A stretch of DNA of 64,000 bases, taken from contig MFNF01000042.1 in NCBI GenBank assembly GCA_001783715.1, forward strand, positions 1-64,000. Reading direction: 5' to 3'. Position 1 is the first letter of the stretch; every line of letters starts with the position of its first letter. Under the pieces are notes generated by a model. The model did no database searches. It saw only the letters and a list, made by a program, of their open reading frames with translations, and was not told the origin of the DNA. Of this stretch, positions 18,227-26,991 are shown piece after piece. The translations under genes and the position numbers were made by a program. The stretch is from Candidatus Lambdaproteobacteria bacterium RIFOXYD2_FULL_56_26. GTDB taxonomy: Bacteria; SAR324; XYD2-FULL-50-16.

Positions 18227-20725
18227 TTAATGGTGGATTTTGTGTTTTTGCAAAAAGATCATGGCCGGCAACAAGGTCAGGGAGGAGAGCAAGGCGACCG
18301 CCAGGATCAAGGCACCAAACAAGCCCAGGTGGATGTTCGGCACAAAGGTCGAGAGCATCAAGATGGAGAAGCCAAAAAACAGGATCATGGTGGTAAAGGT
18401 CAGGGCCTTGCCGGTTTCGGTCACCGCTGCGTCTATGGATTCCTTCCTAGTCCCGCCACCTTTTCTGACGTGGATGTAGCGGCTCATGATGTGGATGGTG
18501 TTGTCCACGGCAATCCCAAAGGTCACCGCCGCAATGATCATCGCCGCCATGTTGAGGTGGATCCCCAAGGCCCCCATCAACCCACCGGCCAAAAGGATGG
18601 GGAACAAGGCCGGGACCATGGCCAAGAGCCCGTATTTGACCGACCGCAGGAGCACCAGGAAACAAAGGGAAATGGAGACAAAGGACAGGACAAAACTCCT
18701 GACGATCCCCTCGAGAATGTAGCTGTCCATGTTGTTGTAAAGCACCGGCATCCCGGTGATGGTGATCCCCAGGTCCTTGTAGTCCCGGTCCACCTTGTCT
18801 TGGATCTCCTGGACAAAAACCTTCATCTGGTTGGTGGGCCGGTTGACCAACCGCAGGGACATCCGCATCTTGCGCTCGTCAAAGGTCTTGAGGTCGGTCA
18901 AGTCTTCGGTGGGCGAAGAGTTGGAGTACAACAGCAGGTACTGGGCGGCCAAGTCCGAAGAGTCGGGCAGGATCTTCCAGGCCGGGTCGTCTCCGTGCAT
19001 CGCTTGGTTGAACTGCATCAACATGTTGAGCAGACTGTTGGCCTTACCGGCTCCGTCCAAACTTTCGGCCCAACTCTGGAATTCCAGCGCCTTTTTGAGG
19101 TAGGCCGGGTCCAGAATGCCCTTGTCTTTGCCCGAATCCAAGATGAACTCCAGGTAAAAGCCCCCTTTGTAGGTGTCGTTAAAGTAGTCCAGGTCTTGGC
19201 GCATCGGCGCATCTTTTTTGAAGTAGTCCACAAAGTTGGCGTTGACCTCCACCTTGGAGGCAAAAAACAGCGCCACCAAACTGGAGAGGATTGCGCCTGC
19301 AACAATGACTTTGGCGTACTTGAGGTTCAGTTCGGTCAGCTTGTGGGTCATCCTGGCGACTTTGCCTTCTTCGGCGATTTCCTTGGAGTTTTCGGCCTTG
19401 GAGAAGCTGATCAAGGCGGGCAGCAAGGTCATGGTGATCACAAAAGCGGCCATCACCCCAAACCCGGCAACGAGTCCAAACTCCTGGAGCGGAGCAAGCT
19501 TGGAAGTGGCGATGGAAAGAAAACCCAAGGCCGTAGTGATCGAGGTGTTCAAACAAGGGACAAAAACCAGTTTGACCGTGCTTTTGGCCGATTCTTTGGG
19601 GCTCAACCCTTTGGCCCTGAAATGGTAAAACTCCACCAATACGTGGACCGAATCCCCGATCCCGGCGGTCATCAGGATGATCGGCAAGGTGACGTTGAGC
19701 ATGTTCAGCGCCCAACCCAGCCAAGCCAAGAAACTCATGGCGGTCAATACCGAACCGACGACCACCAACAGGGGCAGGGTCAAACCGGCCAGGGTGCGGA
19801 AGCTGGTGATCAGGACCAAAATGATCAGCAGAAACATCAAGGGCAGGGTCAGGCCTTGGTCGGCCATACTGGCGTTAAAAAAGCTGGCGCTGATGTCCGG
19901 GTTGCCGGTGTAGTGGAATTTAAAGCCCTTGGCCTCGTACCCCTTTTCCTGGATAAAGGCCTTGGTTTGGGCGACCAGCGCTACATGGTGATCCACCGTG
20001 CCTTTGAGGTAGGTGGTACGGACGCTGATCATGGCGTTTTTGAAGTCCTTGGTGAGCAGGAAATCCTGGGCCAAGGTCTCCGATTCCATCAACTTGGCGG
20101 CCTTGGCAAGCTCCTCATCACTGCCGGTAAACTCGGCCGAGTTGTCCGGGAACAGGTCGATCACGTCGAGGCTGTCGCCCTTGGCCTTGGTGGCTTGGTA
20201 GGTGGTCAGGGACTGGACCTTGGTGACCGCCCGTATGGGGTGGTCCCGTTTGGGTTCATCCGCTTTGGGGGCCGCTTCCCCTGGGGTTTGGAACCCTTCG
20301 TCCCCAAAACCACTGTTGCTGAAGTCCCCCAAGGCGGTGGGCTGGTTGGGTTCAACCTTAAACTTTTCGACGTTCCTGCTCCGGGTCAATTCACTGAAAT
20401 GGACCGCCTGGAGGAAATCATGGTTTTCCAAAAAGTCAGTCAATTCGTAGGTCATCTGGATGTAGTCCTTGGAAAACACCGTTTCCCCCGGCCTAGCCTC
20501 AATGCCGATCATAAAGTATTCGTTGTCCCCAAAGTAGGTGGAGAGCTTGTCGTAGTCGCCCAAAGCGGGGTCGTTTTCCAGAAACCACATTTCGTTGGAA
20601 TTGTCGAAATACAGGTTCTTCATCGGGGCAAACACCAAGACGGCACAGACCAGGGAGCCCAACAAAAGCAGGACCCTTTTTTCTACGACAAACTCGGCCC
20701 AAGCATCAATGAATCTACGGAACAT
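18227..20725 (-). CDS. RND superfamily (MMPL/HAE3) transporter A
   Basis: An 832-aa inner-membrane protein with one N-terminal helix, a large periplasmic loop, a five-helix bundle (about 290-440), a second TM and loop, and a final five-helix bundle (about 690-830). The sterol-sensing-like repeat motifs ILMTAGIGDSVHVLVEFYHF and AAVTFGIAVDNTIHIMSRY are the two pseudo-symmetric TM4 proton-relay segments. The long loops fit an exporter of lipids or hopanoids of the HpnN/MmpL kind. It is probably transcribed from its own promoter, which contains operator-like palindromes, as well as from the upstream pump gene. Confidence 0.93.
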   Translation of the reverse strand: MFRRFIDAWAEFVVEKRVLLLLGSLVCAVLVFAPMKNLYFDNSNEMWFLENDPALGDYDKLSTYFGDNEYFMIGIEARPGETVFSKDYIQMTYELTDFLENHDFLQAVHFSELTRSRNVEKFKVEPNQPTALGDFSNSGFGDEGFQTPGEAAPKADEPKRDHPIRAVTKVQSLTTYQATKAKGDSLDVIDLFPDNSAEFTGSDEELAKAAKLMESETLAQDFLLTKDFKNAMISVRTTYLKGTVDHHVALVAQTKAFIQEKGYEAKGFKFHYTGNPDISASFFNASMADQGLTLPLMFLLIILVLITSFRTLAGLTLPLLVVVGSVLTAMSFLAWLGWALNMLNVTLPIILMTAGIGDSVHVLVEFYHFRAKGLSPKESAKSTVKLVFVPCLNTSITTALGFLSIATSKLAPLQEFGLVAGFGVMAAFVITMTLLPALISFSKAENSKEIAEEGKVARMTHKLTELNLKYAKVIVAGAILSSLVALFFASKVEVNANFVDYFKKDAPMRQDLDYFNDTYKGGFYLEFILDSGKDKGILDPAYLKKALEFQSWAESLDGAGKANSLLNMLMQFNQAMHGDDPAWKILPDSSDLAAQYLLLYSNSSPTEDLTDLKTFDERKMRMSLRLVNRPTNQMKVFVQEIQDKVDRDYKDLGITITGMPVLYNNMDSYILEGIVRSFVLSFVSISLCFLVLLRSVKYGLLAMVPALFPILLAGGLMGALGIHLNMAAMIIAAVTFGIAVDNTIHIMSRYIHVRKGGGTRKESIDAAVTETGKALTFTTMILFFGFSILMLSTFVPNIHLGLFGALILAVALLSSLTLLPAMIFLQKHKIHH

Positions 20726-20757
20726 GGTTACCTTTTAGGTTAAAAAAAATTTGAGGT

Positions 20758-20773
20758 TAGAGCAATTACTCTA
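20758..20773. promoter_or_regulatory. Operator-like palindrome 1 upstream of RND transporter A
   Basis: TAGAGCAATTACTCTA: arms TAGAG/CTCTA flank an A+T core. It is the exact reverse complement of the second site (20790-20805), starting 32 bases away, about three helical turns. Located 33 bases upstream of the pump ATG, probably just after the transcription start. It looks like a TetR-type operator. Confidence 0.55.
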
Positions 20774-20789
20774 GGGTTCTGGGTAGGTT

Positions 20790-20814
20790 TAGAGTAATTG
20801 CTCTACCTCGTCAA
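20790..20814 (-). promoter_or_regulatory. Operator-like palindrome 2 inside the RND transporter A promoter
   Basis: TAGAGTAATTGCTCTA occupies 20790-20805. On the minus strand a TTGACG -35 (20809-20814) and a weak TAAACC -10 (20786-20791) lie 17 bases apart with this palindrome filling the spacer. That is the classic arrangement for repressor occlusion. The binding regulator is inferred to be one of the two flanking TetR proteins. Confidence 0.55.
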
Positions 20815-20824
20815 TCCCCCTCGG

Positions 20825-23245
20825 TCAGCCTTTTTTGGCGGTCGCCTTGTCCACCCAGGTCAACAGGGCAGGAGAAAGGTTGACATCCGCCAAAAAGGCG
20901 ATCAGCAAGGTCAACCCGGTCAGGAACCCGAAGTTAAACAGGTTATTCATGGTCGCCAACATGTACAACCAAAAGCCCAGGGTCAAAACAGTGCTGGTGA
21001 CCAACATCGCCCGGCCCGCAGTGCCCAAGGTCTCTTCAATGGCCTTCCTGGAGTCCCCATACTGCTTGAGGTACCGCATGTAGTTGTGGAAAAAGTGGAT
21101 GGTGTCGTCCACCGCCAGACCAATGGCAATGGAGCCGATCAACAGAGTGAACATGTCCAGCGGGATGCCGACCATGCCCATCATCCCCAAGGTGATGATG
21201 ATCGGGGTCAGGTTGGGGATCATCGATAGCAGACCCAAACCAAACCGGCCAATCAGGACGATCATCATGATCGTGATCACAATCCCGGCGGCCAAGTAAC
21301 TGGTGATCATGCTTTGCATCATGATCCCCACGGTTTTGGCGAACAGCTCAATCATCCCGGTGGTTTTAACCTCCACCTCCGGGCCCAGCAGTTCTTTGGC
21401 CTTTGCTTCCAAAGCGGCCAAGACCGGCATGTAGGACCGAGACTCCACCCAGGGGGTCTTGATGGTCATACGGGTTTTGGAGAACCGGCTGTCCACGGTG
21501 TCCTTGAGGTCGTCGGAGCCAGAGTTTTCAAAGAGCAGAAATTCTTGGGCGATCAGGTCCCCGTTTTGGGGGATCACGTAGTTTTCCGGCTTGTTTTCCC
21601 CCAAGGCTTGGTTGATTTCCTTGAGCATGCTGGCCAAAGAAAAGGCCTTGCCGACAAAGGGGGGCGTTTGGTTGGCCGGAGCCAAGGTCAGGGCGTACTC
21701 TTCCAACTCGGCCAAAGCGTTGAGCACCTTTGGGTCATACAGGCCGTTTTCCTTTTTGGTATCAACGATCATCTCGATGGAAACCGAACCCTTCATGATC
21801 TGGTCCATGTCTTGGGTCTGGATCCGAATCTCGGAGGTCTTGGGGAACCAGATCAAAGTGTTGTGTTCCAATTTCAGCTTGGGCAACCCAACCGCCGCCA
21901 CCACTACCACCACGGTCCAAACCCCGATGCTCAGTTTGTAGTGGTCATGGGCAAAGTCGCCCACCTTTTCCAAGAACCGGTCAGTCCAGGGCAATTCCTC
22001 TGCGTCCTTGTGGGCATGGTGCCGGATCGGAAGAATGGCTAAAAAGCAGGGCAGGAAGGTCAAGGTCAGAAACAGGGCGACCATTACCCCAAAGGCCGCA
22101 AAGATCCCCAAATCCGCAATCGGGGCGATGCTCGCCGTGGCGAAGGAAAGCAGACTGGCCGCCGTGGTCAGGCTGGTCATGGCCACCGGCAGGCCCGAAT
22201 GTTCCATGGCATCCAAAATGGCCTGTTCCTTGTTGCCCTTGTCCTTGTGGTAGTCCTTGTAAAACATGCTCATCATGTGCACCGAAGCGCCGATGGAGGT
22301 CGCCAGGAGGAAGCTGGGCAGGATCTGGGTAGGCAGCTTCAAGGCCGTATGGGTCAAGGCCATCAATCCCAAGGTGTATAAGAAGCTCAACACCACCGTC
22401 AAAAGGGGCAGCATCACTCCGGTAAACCTACGGAACATCAGGAACAAAAAGAGGGAAATACCGCCGATCGACAGCAGGGTGAAGAACCTCATGTCCTTCA
22501 TCATCGCCCGTTTGAGGAAGTCGTTGACCACCGGGGTGCCGGTAAAAGAAATCTTGAAATCCGGTCCATCGTACTTTATTTTAATGTCATGAATCTTGGC
22601 AATAATCTCGCTGTTTTCCTTGTCGGTCAGCGGTTTGCGGTCCGCCTTGGGTGCCGCCATTTCCGTGCCGGTGTCAAAGCCGCCGGAAAAATCCTTTTGG
22701 CCTTCGGTGGACCAAGCAGAGGTCTGGACCGCAATGACGGTGTACCGACCGGTCTCGTCGATCAGAAAGTTTTTGTACAGCCGGTTGTGGGTTACAAAGT
22801 CCTTGAGTTCAGCCACTTCCGCTTCGGTGGTGGGCAGATCTTCGAGCAGGTCTCCGACGACCAAGGAACCTTCCTTGCCGATGGTTTTGCGGGCGCTGAC
22901 TAGATCGTTGATGTCCTTGAGGTTGGGCACCGACTGTTCGATTTCTTGGTGCAGAGCCTTGAGCTTGGTCAAGAATTCAACGCTGAACAGCTGGTCCGAC
23001 TCGATCATCAGGATGATCATTTCGTCCCGGCCAAATTGGTCCCTAAAATCGTTGTAGGCGATGATCGAAGGGTCCTCGGGGTGGAAAAACCCCTCGGTGG
23101 AGGTGTCCATCTTGAGGTTACGAATCTGGGAGATCAAAAGCACGCTGACCACCAGGATCAACAGGGCAAAGGCCCATTTGTAGCGCAGGACCAACTTGGC
23201 CCAACCCAAGAAGGCTTGGTCGATGGCATGACGAATCTTGCTCAT
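20825..23245 (-). CDS. RND superfamily (MMPL/HAE3) transporter B
   Basis: An 806-aa paralogue-like pump with the same two-bundle topology. Key TM4 segments are FLLATSIGASVHMMSMFYKDYH and IGSIAIGLAVDDTIHFFHNY, the second with the Asp pair expected for proton coupling. In the first the acidic residues of transporter A (GIGDSVH) are replaced by GASVH, so the two halves are not equivalent. The N-terminus DQAFLGWAKLVLRYKWAFALLI is typical. It follows the TetR gene by 21 bases. Two adjacent HAE3 pumps may act together or on different cargos. Confidence 0.92.
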   Translation of the reverse strand: MSKIRHAIDQAFLGWAKLVLRYKWAFALLILVVSVLLISQIRNLKMDTSTEGFFHPEDPSIIAYNDFRDQFGRDEMIILMIESDQLFSVEFLTKLKALHQEIEQSVPNLKDINDLVSARKTIGKEGSLVVGDLLEDLPTTEAEVAELKDFVTHNRLYKNFLIDETGRYTVIAVQTSAWSTEGQKDFSGGFDTGTEMAAPKADRKPLTDKENSEIIAKIHDIKIKYDGPDFKISFTGTPVVNDFLKRAMMKDMRFFTLLSIGGISLFLFLMFRRFTGVMLPLLTVVLSFLYTLGLMALTHTALKLPTQILPSFLLATSIGASVHMMSMFYKDYHKDKGNKEQAILDAMEHSGLPVAMTSLTTAASLLSFATASIAPIADLGIFAAFGVMVALFLTLTFLPCFLAILPIRHHAHKDAEELPWTDRFLEKVGDFAHDHYKLSIGVWTVVVVVAAVGLPKLKLEHNTLIWFPKTSEIRIQTQDMDQIMKGSVSIEMIVDTKKENGLYDPKVLNALAELEEYALTLAPANQTPPFVGKAFSLASMLKEINQALGENKPENYVIPQNGDLIAQEFLLFENSGSDDLKDTVDSRFSKTRMTIKTPWVESRSYMPVLAALEAKAKELLGPEVEVKTTGMIELFAKTVGIMMQSMITSYLAAGIVITIMMIVLIGRFGLGLLSMIPNLTPIIITLGMMGMVGIPLDMFTLLIGSIAIGLAVDDTIHFFHNYMRYLKQYGDSRKAIEETLGTAGRAMLVTSTVLTLGFWLYMLATMNNLFNFGFLTGLTLLIAFLADVNLSPALLTWVDKATAKKG

Positions 23246-23266
23246 GAAAACTCTCGTTTGGAGGGG

Positions 23267-23917
23267 TTAAGGGTGGGGTTTTGTAAAGTCGGCCGCTTCC
23301 TTCCCTGGGGAAGAACCTGCGGCCAAGGTTTCAACCATCAGGAGCGCCTTTTCCAGCCGCTCCTTGGAAAACTCCGCCACTTCCACAAAGCGGCGCATCA
23401 TCTCCCTGGCACCCGGTTCAATGAACGAGGGACCGGCGAGGGATTTCAAAAATTGGAGTCCGGCGATGGTGGCCTGGAAATAGATGGCCTGATCCCGGGT
23501 CAAGCCGAAGGCGACTTGCAGGAGAGCAGCCCTGCTGGTCGCCACTTCCTTGAGGGACTCGGCCATGCCGGGGGATTGGCGGCTCAGGCTGGCCATTTCC
23601 AGCAAAAACTTTGGGAAGTCCGGGTCTTCGACCAACAGGCGGCACATCCCTTCCCCCAGTTGGCCTTCGGGCATCAGCACTACCGCTTGCAGGATGCCTC
23701 TGATCTTTTGGTCCGCCATGTACCTCATCCCGGCGACCAACATCCCTTCCTTGGAGCCAAAATAATGGTGGACCAGACCGTGGTTGACCAATGCCCGCTT
23801 GGCCACCTTGCGGATGCTGATTTCCTGGGCCCCCTCTTCAATCAGCAGAGCGGCAAAGGCGGCCAAGATTTTGGTTCTGCTGTCCAGGTTGCCTGATTCC
23901 AGGGGGCTACTTTTCAT
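23267..23917 (-). CDS. TetR family transcriptional regulator, first gene of the RND cluster
   Basis: A 216-aa repressor if started at ATG 23917; an in-frame TTG at 23950 would place the start inside the operator-like palindrome and is less likely. The helix-turn-helix is SIRKVAKRALVNHGLVHHYFGSKEGMLVAG, and the C-terminal half is helical. It heads the minus-strand run TetR, pump B, pump A, LolA-like, DUF1302 barrel, TetR. Its own promoter carries a palindrome over the predicted transcription start, so autorepression and control of the whole cluster are likely. Confidence 0.9.
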   Translation of the reverse strand: MKSSPLESGNLDSRTKILAAFAALLIEEGAQEISIRKVAKRALVNHGLVHHYFGSKEGMLVAGMRYMADQKIRGILQAVVLMPEGQLGEGMCRLLVEDPDFPKFLLEMASLSRQSPGMAESLKEVATSRAALLQVAFGLTRDQAIYFQATIAGLQFLKSLAGPSFIEPGAREMMRRFVEVAEFSKERLEKALLMVETLAAGSSPGKEAADFTKPHP

Positions 23918-23942
23918 CTTTTTTGTGGAAAGTTTGGCAAGG

Positions 23943-23988
23943 TTAGTCAAGTGACTAATAAATTATACAACTGTCTAACTTCCGTCAA
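23943..23988 (-). promoter_or_regulatory. Promoter and operator-like palindrome of the RND cluster
   Basis: On the minus strand TTGACG (23983-23988) and a perfect TATAAT (23962-23967) are 15 bases apart. Immediately downstream TTAGTCA-AG-TGACTAA (23943-23958) is a 16-bp palindrome with 7-base arms covering the expected start site. It differs in sequence from the 20758-20805 sites, which suggests two different repressors. Confidence 0.6.
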
Positions 23989-24189
23989 GTCCCTTTCGGA
24001 GAGACCCAAAAATAGACGGTAAACCACTGACATTCCTGGGGAAAATGCTTGTCCCCGGGCCTTGAGGGGTGGATTTGGGGCCACCGCCCCCAAAGTCCAA
24101 AGGTATGGCGGGTTTTTCTTTCCAATCCTGCCGGTTTTCGTTAGGCTAGCAACAAAATTGCCCTCCACCCCCTTAAAAAAGGCTAGGTT

Positions 24190-24681
24190 ATGCTGTCGGT
24201 CAAAGCCATTTACGAAGACGGAAAAATCCTCCTCACCGAGCCGATTGAGCTGGCCGACAACACCGAAGTGATCCTGACGTTCTTGGATGGAGACTACCCG
24301 GCCCACAAGGCCGAGGCTGCCCCCGCTGCTGCCGGCTCCGGCTCCCAGTCGGAGGTCAAGGACGATGCCTATTACGAACGGATGCGGGCTCACAAACGCT
24401 TCCAGGCCAAAGGAAATATCTCGATCGTCCAAGGCCGGGGAGAGGTAGAATTCCCGCTCAACGACTACTCCGCCGGGGGCTTGAGCTTTTTTTCCGACCG
24501 GCTGTTTAATGCCATGGAGATCATCACTGCCAAAATCAAGTACCATGCGGCTGGAGAGATACTGGAGCTGGACTTCGAGATTCGGGTGATGCGGGTGATC
24601 GACAAGGGGGATAAGTTTTTGGTGGGCTGCCAGTTCCTTGACAACGCCGACGAAGACCTCTGGCACACCATCATGGCCTAG
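24190..24681 (+). CDS. PilZ domain protein with N-terminal DUF104-like segment
   Basis: A 163-aa cytosolic protein. Residues 1-35 (VKAIYEDGKILLTEPIELADNTEVILTF) look like the small DUF104/AF2212-type beta fold. After an Ala/Ser linker, a PilZ domain starts at about residue 68. The c-di-GMP ligands appear as RMRAHKRF (the RxxxR-like element) and NDYSAGGL (the D/NxSxxG motif). It is probably a c-di-GMP effector adapting a partner protein, in keeping with the HD-GYP phosphodiesterase earlier in the window. It is a single gene followed by a strong terminator. Confidence 0.85.
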   Translation: MLSVKAIYEDGKILLTEPIELADNTEVILTFLDGDYPAHKAEAAPAAAGSGSQSEVKDDAYYERMRAHKRFQAKGNISIVQGRGEVEFPLNDYSAGGLSFFSDRLFNAMEIITAKIKYHAAGEILELDFEIRVMRVIDKGDKFLVGCQFLDNADEDLWHTIMA

Positions 24682-24706
24682 AGTTCGGCCTGAGCGCCAC
24701 TCCATT

Positions 24707-24745
24707 GGCCTAGCCTCCCGGTGGGGAAGTTAGGCCTTTTTTTTT
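24707..24745 (+). terminator. Rho-independent terminator after the PilZ gene
   Basis: GGCCTA...TAGGCC outer arms (24707-24712 and 24731-24736) with inner CTCCC/GGGGA pairs and a GGT loop are followed by nine T (24737-24745). Confidence 0.8.
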
Positions 24746-24772
24746 GGCCCCGGCCAAATCCGGCAACGAGGC

Positions 24773-24816
24773 AAAAAAAAAGCCCGGCTCCTTGGATGAG
24801 GAACCGGGCTTTTTTG
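24773..24816. terminator. Bidirectional terminator between PilZ and ferredoxin genes
   Basis: AGCCCGGCTCC...GGAACCGGGCT (24781-24810) is flanked by an A-run on the left and a T-run on the right, so it can end transcripts from either side. It lies 27 bases past the ferredoxin stop on the minus strand. Confidence 0.8.
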
Positions 24817-24836
24817 TTTCCAAAGAAACCTAAGGC

Positions 24837-25163
24837 TTAACCCAACATCGCTGGGTCGAAGGCCAGCCGTTCGACCGGCTTTCCGCCCTTGACGTGGGAT
24901 TCGATGATCTCTTCCACATCCGAGGGCTTGACCCCTTGGTACCAAGCACCTTCAGGGTAACAAACCATCATGGTGCCGGCCATACAAGGGCCCATACAGC
25001 CGGTTTGGGTCACTTTCAAGGTGCCCCACAGGTTTTTTTGGTCCAGTTGTTCAAACATCTTCATGAATACCTCACCGCCGCCCAGTTGGCCGCAGCTGCC
25101 TTTGGGGTGACCGGGAGGCCGTTGGTTGGTACAGACGAAGAAGTGATACTTTGGCTGAGGCAT
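24837..25163 (-). CDS. Thioredoxin-like [2Fe-2S] ferredoxin
   Basis: A 108-aa cytosolic electron carrier. The cluster ligands are visible: Cys in FFVCTNQRPPGHPKGSCG, 12 residues between the pair, and Cys in TQTGCMGPCMAG. This is the standard arrangement for the shethna-type thioredoxin-fold ferredoxins related to NuoE. Start ATG 25163 has AGGAG six bases upstream; the longer frame has no support. The partner is unknown and it is a stand-alone gene with its own terminator. Confidence 0.88.
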   Translation of the reverse strand: MPQPKYHFFVCTNQRPPGHPKGSCGQLGGGEVFMKMFEQLDQKNLWGTLKVTQTGCMGPCMAGTMMVCYPEGAWYQGVKPSDVEEIIESHVKGGKPVERLAFDPAMLG

Positions 25164-25332
25164 GTCAGTCTCCTTTTGATCCTTTAAGATATATAAAGTT
25201 GTTAAACTACATTGGGACCATAAACGTCCCCCCCGACCTTGGCAAGGGGAAAAAGCAGGTCCGCCATTTGTGGGGGGAGCGGAGAAAGGGCCGGACCGGA
25301 GTGTTTGGCTGCTGGGGCGGGCAGAGCGGGGC

Positions 25333-25370
25333 AAAAAAAAAGCCCGGCAGGTTTCCCGACCGGGCTTTTT
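25333..25370 (-). terminator. Terminator downstream of tRNA-Asn
   Basis: AGCCCGG...CCGGGCT (25341-25366) is followed on the minus strand by about eight T (plus-strand A-run 25333-25340), 33 bases beyond the tRNA 3' end. It also has a short T-run on the plus side. Confidence 0.75.
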
Positions 25371-25398
25371 AGGGTGGTTCACCTGGGAGGTGAAAAAT

Positions 25399-25474
25399 TG
25401 GCTCCCCGAGCAAGACTCGAACTTGCGACAAGGCGATTAACAGTCGCCTGCTCTACCAACTGAGCTATCGGGGA
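25399..25474 (-). tRNA. tRNA-Asn (anticodon GTT)
   Basis: On the minus strand the 76-nt gene folds as a cloverleaf. The acceptor is TCCCCGA/TCGGGGA, the D arm contains AGCTCAGTTGGTAGAGC, the anticodon stem GGCGA/TCGCC encloses CTGTTAA (anticodon GTT), and the T arm is CAAGTTCGAGTCTTG. The discriminator is G and CCA is encoded. Confidence 0.97.
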
Positions 25475-25594
25475 ACGAACCTACCGGACCCGAGGCCGCT
25501 CAAAGCGCTGGGGTCCACCAAAGAGTTTCGCCAACAAAGTTGACGTTATCAGCCCTTGTACAAGGGGAGGGCTTCACTGTCAATCTTCTTTTTC

Positions 25595-26809
25595 TCAGAA
25601 GTCCAGGTGGTACCCTACCCCCAATTTGCCGCTAGGCAGGTTGGGGTTGAAGGTGACATCCAGGTACCCTTTGAACTTGCCCTCTTGGACCAGTCCCTTG
25701 AGCAGCGATTTGGTCTTGAAGAATTGGATGGAAGAATAGGCAAAGCCCCCGATCACCGCCATCACCTTGAGGTCGTCTCCGTTTTTGAACTGGGAGAGGA
25801 AAAACCCGGTGCCCAGTCCGGTGCCGATCATCCACATCTGCCAATAGTCCCGGTCTTCCTCCACCAGTCTAACCGAAGTGATCCACCGGTTTTTGTCGAT
25901 GTCCTCCAAGCTGATCGGCCGAATCTCCACTTTCCTTTCGATCTCAAAAACATGGCGCATGGAGGTGTCCAATTCCTTGCGGACATAGTCGATCAGCTGG
26001 ATCTGTTTGCGTTTTTCCAGGTAGGTGGTCACATATTGGCCGACATCCGGGTTTTCGGTTTTTTGGAAAAACACCCCTTCGGAAGAAAAGTCCCCAACCT
26101 TGGTGATGGTCAAGATGCCGATGTTGGCCCGCCTGGAGTTGGAGCTGTTGCTCAGGTAGCTGGTTTCGGGGCCGGAAATGGATTGGTTTTTGTAGATCAC
26201 AAACCGGTCCCCAACCGAAACCCCATGGTTGGCACCCAGGTCAACCACCACCAACTTGTTGTTGGCCCGCAAAATCTTGCCCTTGAGCGGGGTGTTTTTG
26301 GCGATGCCTTGGGCCATGGTATAAAGCCTGCGGTCCATGGTCTCGTCGGTAAAACGGATCTCGTCTTCAAACTCGATGCTGTTGTCGAGTACGTTGACCA
26401 GCTTGACCTTGAGCAGCACATAGTTGTTGGCCCCCAAACTCAAGTTGCCCGACAAAATCCGGTCGGCCCCCAGGATTTTGGCCATTTGGATCCCGCAGCC
26501 GATTTCAAAACAAGGCAGAAGTTTGGGGTTTTCCCGCATCATCACCTGTTCGGCCTGTTCGTGGTCGGTGACCAAAAAGCGGTTGGTGTTGCCCACGTTT
26601 TGGGCGATCATGCTTGAATAGGCTCGGGCGGCGCTGTCGGTCATCCCGGTGGCAGCGAACTGGAGCACCAAAAGCCCGGTTTGGGCGGTTTCCGGGTCGG
26701 CCAGGTTGGCCTTGAGGACCTCGGTGCCTTTGGGCATCTCTTGGGCCTCGGCGGTGATCACCCCAAAAACGAAACAAAGAATGCCAAACCAAAACACCAA
26801 AGCCTTCAT
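25595..26809 (-). CDS. Exported CsgG/FlgT-like envelope protein
   Basis: A 404-aa protein with a signal peptide (LVFWFGILCFVFGVITAEA). Residues 45-170 have the curli-assembly CsgG/FlgT-middle-domain pattern: LLVLQFAATGMTDSAARAYSSMIAQNV, CFEIGCGIQMAKILGADRILSGNL. The next segment (KLVVVDLGANHGVSVGDRFVIY) resembles the FlgT C-terminal beta-barrel. A weak hydrophobic segment near the C-terminus (WMIGTGLGTGFFLSQF) may contact the outer membrane. It probably binds or forms an envelope assembly; the partner is unknown. Alone on the minus strand between PhzF and the tRNA. Confidence 0.72.
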   Translation of the reverse strand: MKALVFWFGILCFVFGVITAEAQEMPKGTEVLKANLADPETAQTGLLVLQFAATGMTDSAARAYSSMIAQNVGNTNRFLVTDHEQAEQVMMRENPKLLPCFEIGCGIQMAKILGADRILSGNLSLGANNYVLLKVKLVNVLDNSIEFEDEIRFTDETMDRRLYTMAQGIAKNTPLKGKILRANNKLVVVDLGANHGVSVGDRFVIYKNQSISGPETSYLSNSSNSRRANIGILTITKVGDFSSEGVFFQKTENPDVGQYVTTYLEKRKQIQLIDYVRKELDTSMRHVFEIERKVEIRPISLEDIDKNRWITSVRLVEEDRDYWQMWMIGTGLGTGFFLSQFKNGDDLKVMAVIGGFAYSSIQFFKTKSLLKGLVQEGKFKGYLDVTFNPNLPSGKLGVGYHLDF

Positions 26810-26991
26810 GGGCCACCCCTCACGGGTTGATCAAAAAGTCGAAAAAACTTTAGCCCCAATGGGTTACCTTAAAAGGCAGGGAGGTTCCGAGGGGCTGTAG
26901 TTTTAGGAAATGCAGGAATCGGGCACAAGGGGCTAGGAAAGAGAAAATCTTGGTTGGCCCGGCGGTTTTTGGGGGCTGGACCCAAGGAGGG

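Noticed and set aside
18230-20743. 837-codon plus-strand ORF over RND transporter A
   Set aside because: Gln/Gly/His/Asp-rich shadow with no domain; the minus-strand pump is certain.
26810-26991. Gene in the gap between the CsgG-like gene and phzF
   Set aside because: No frame with a start, ribosome site and codon bias; nothing seen there.
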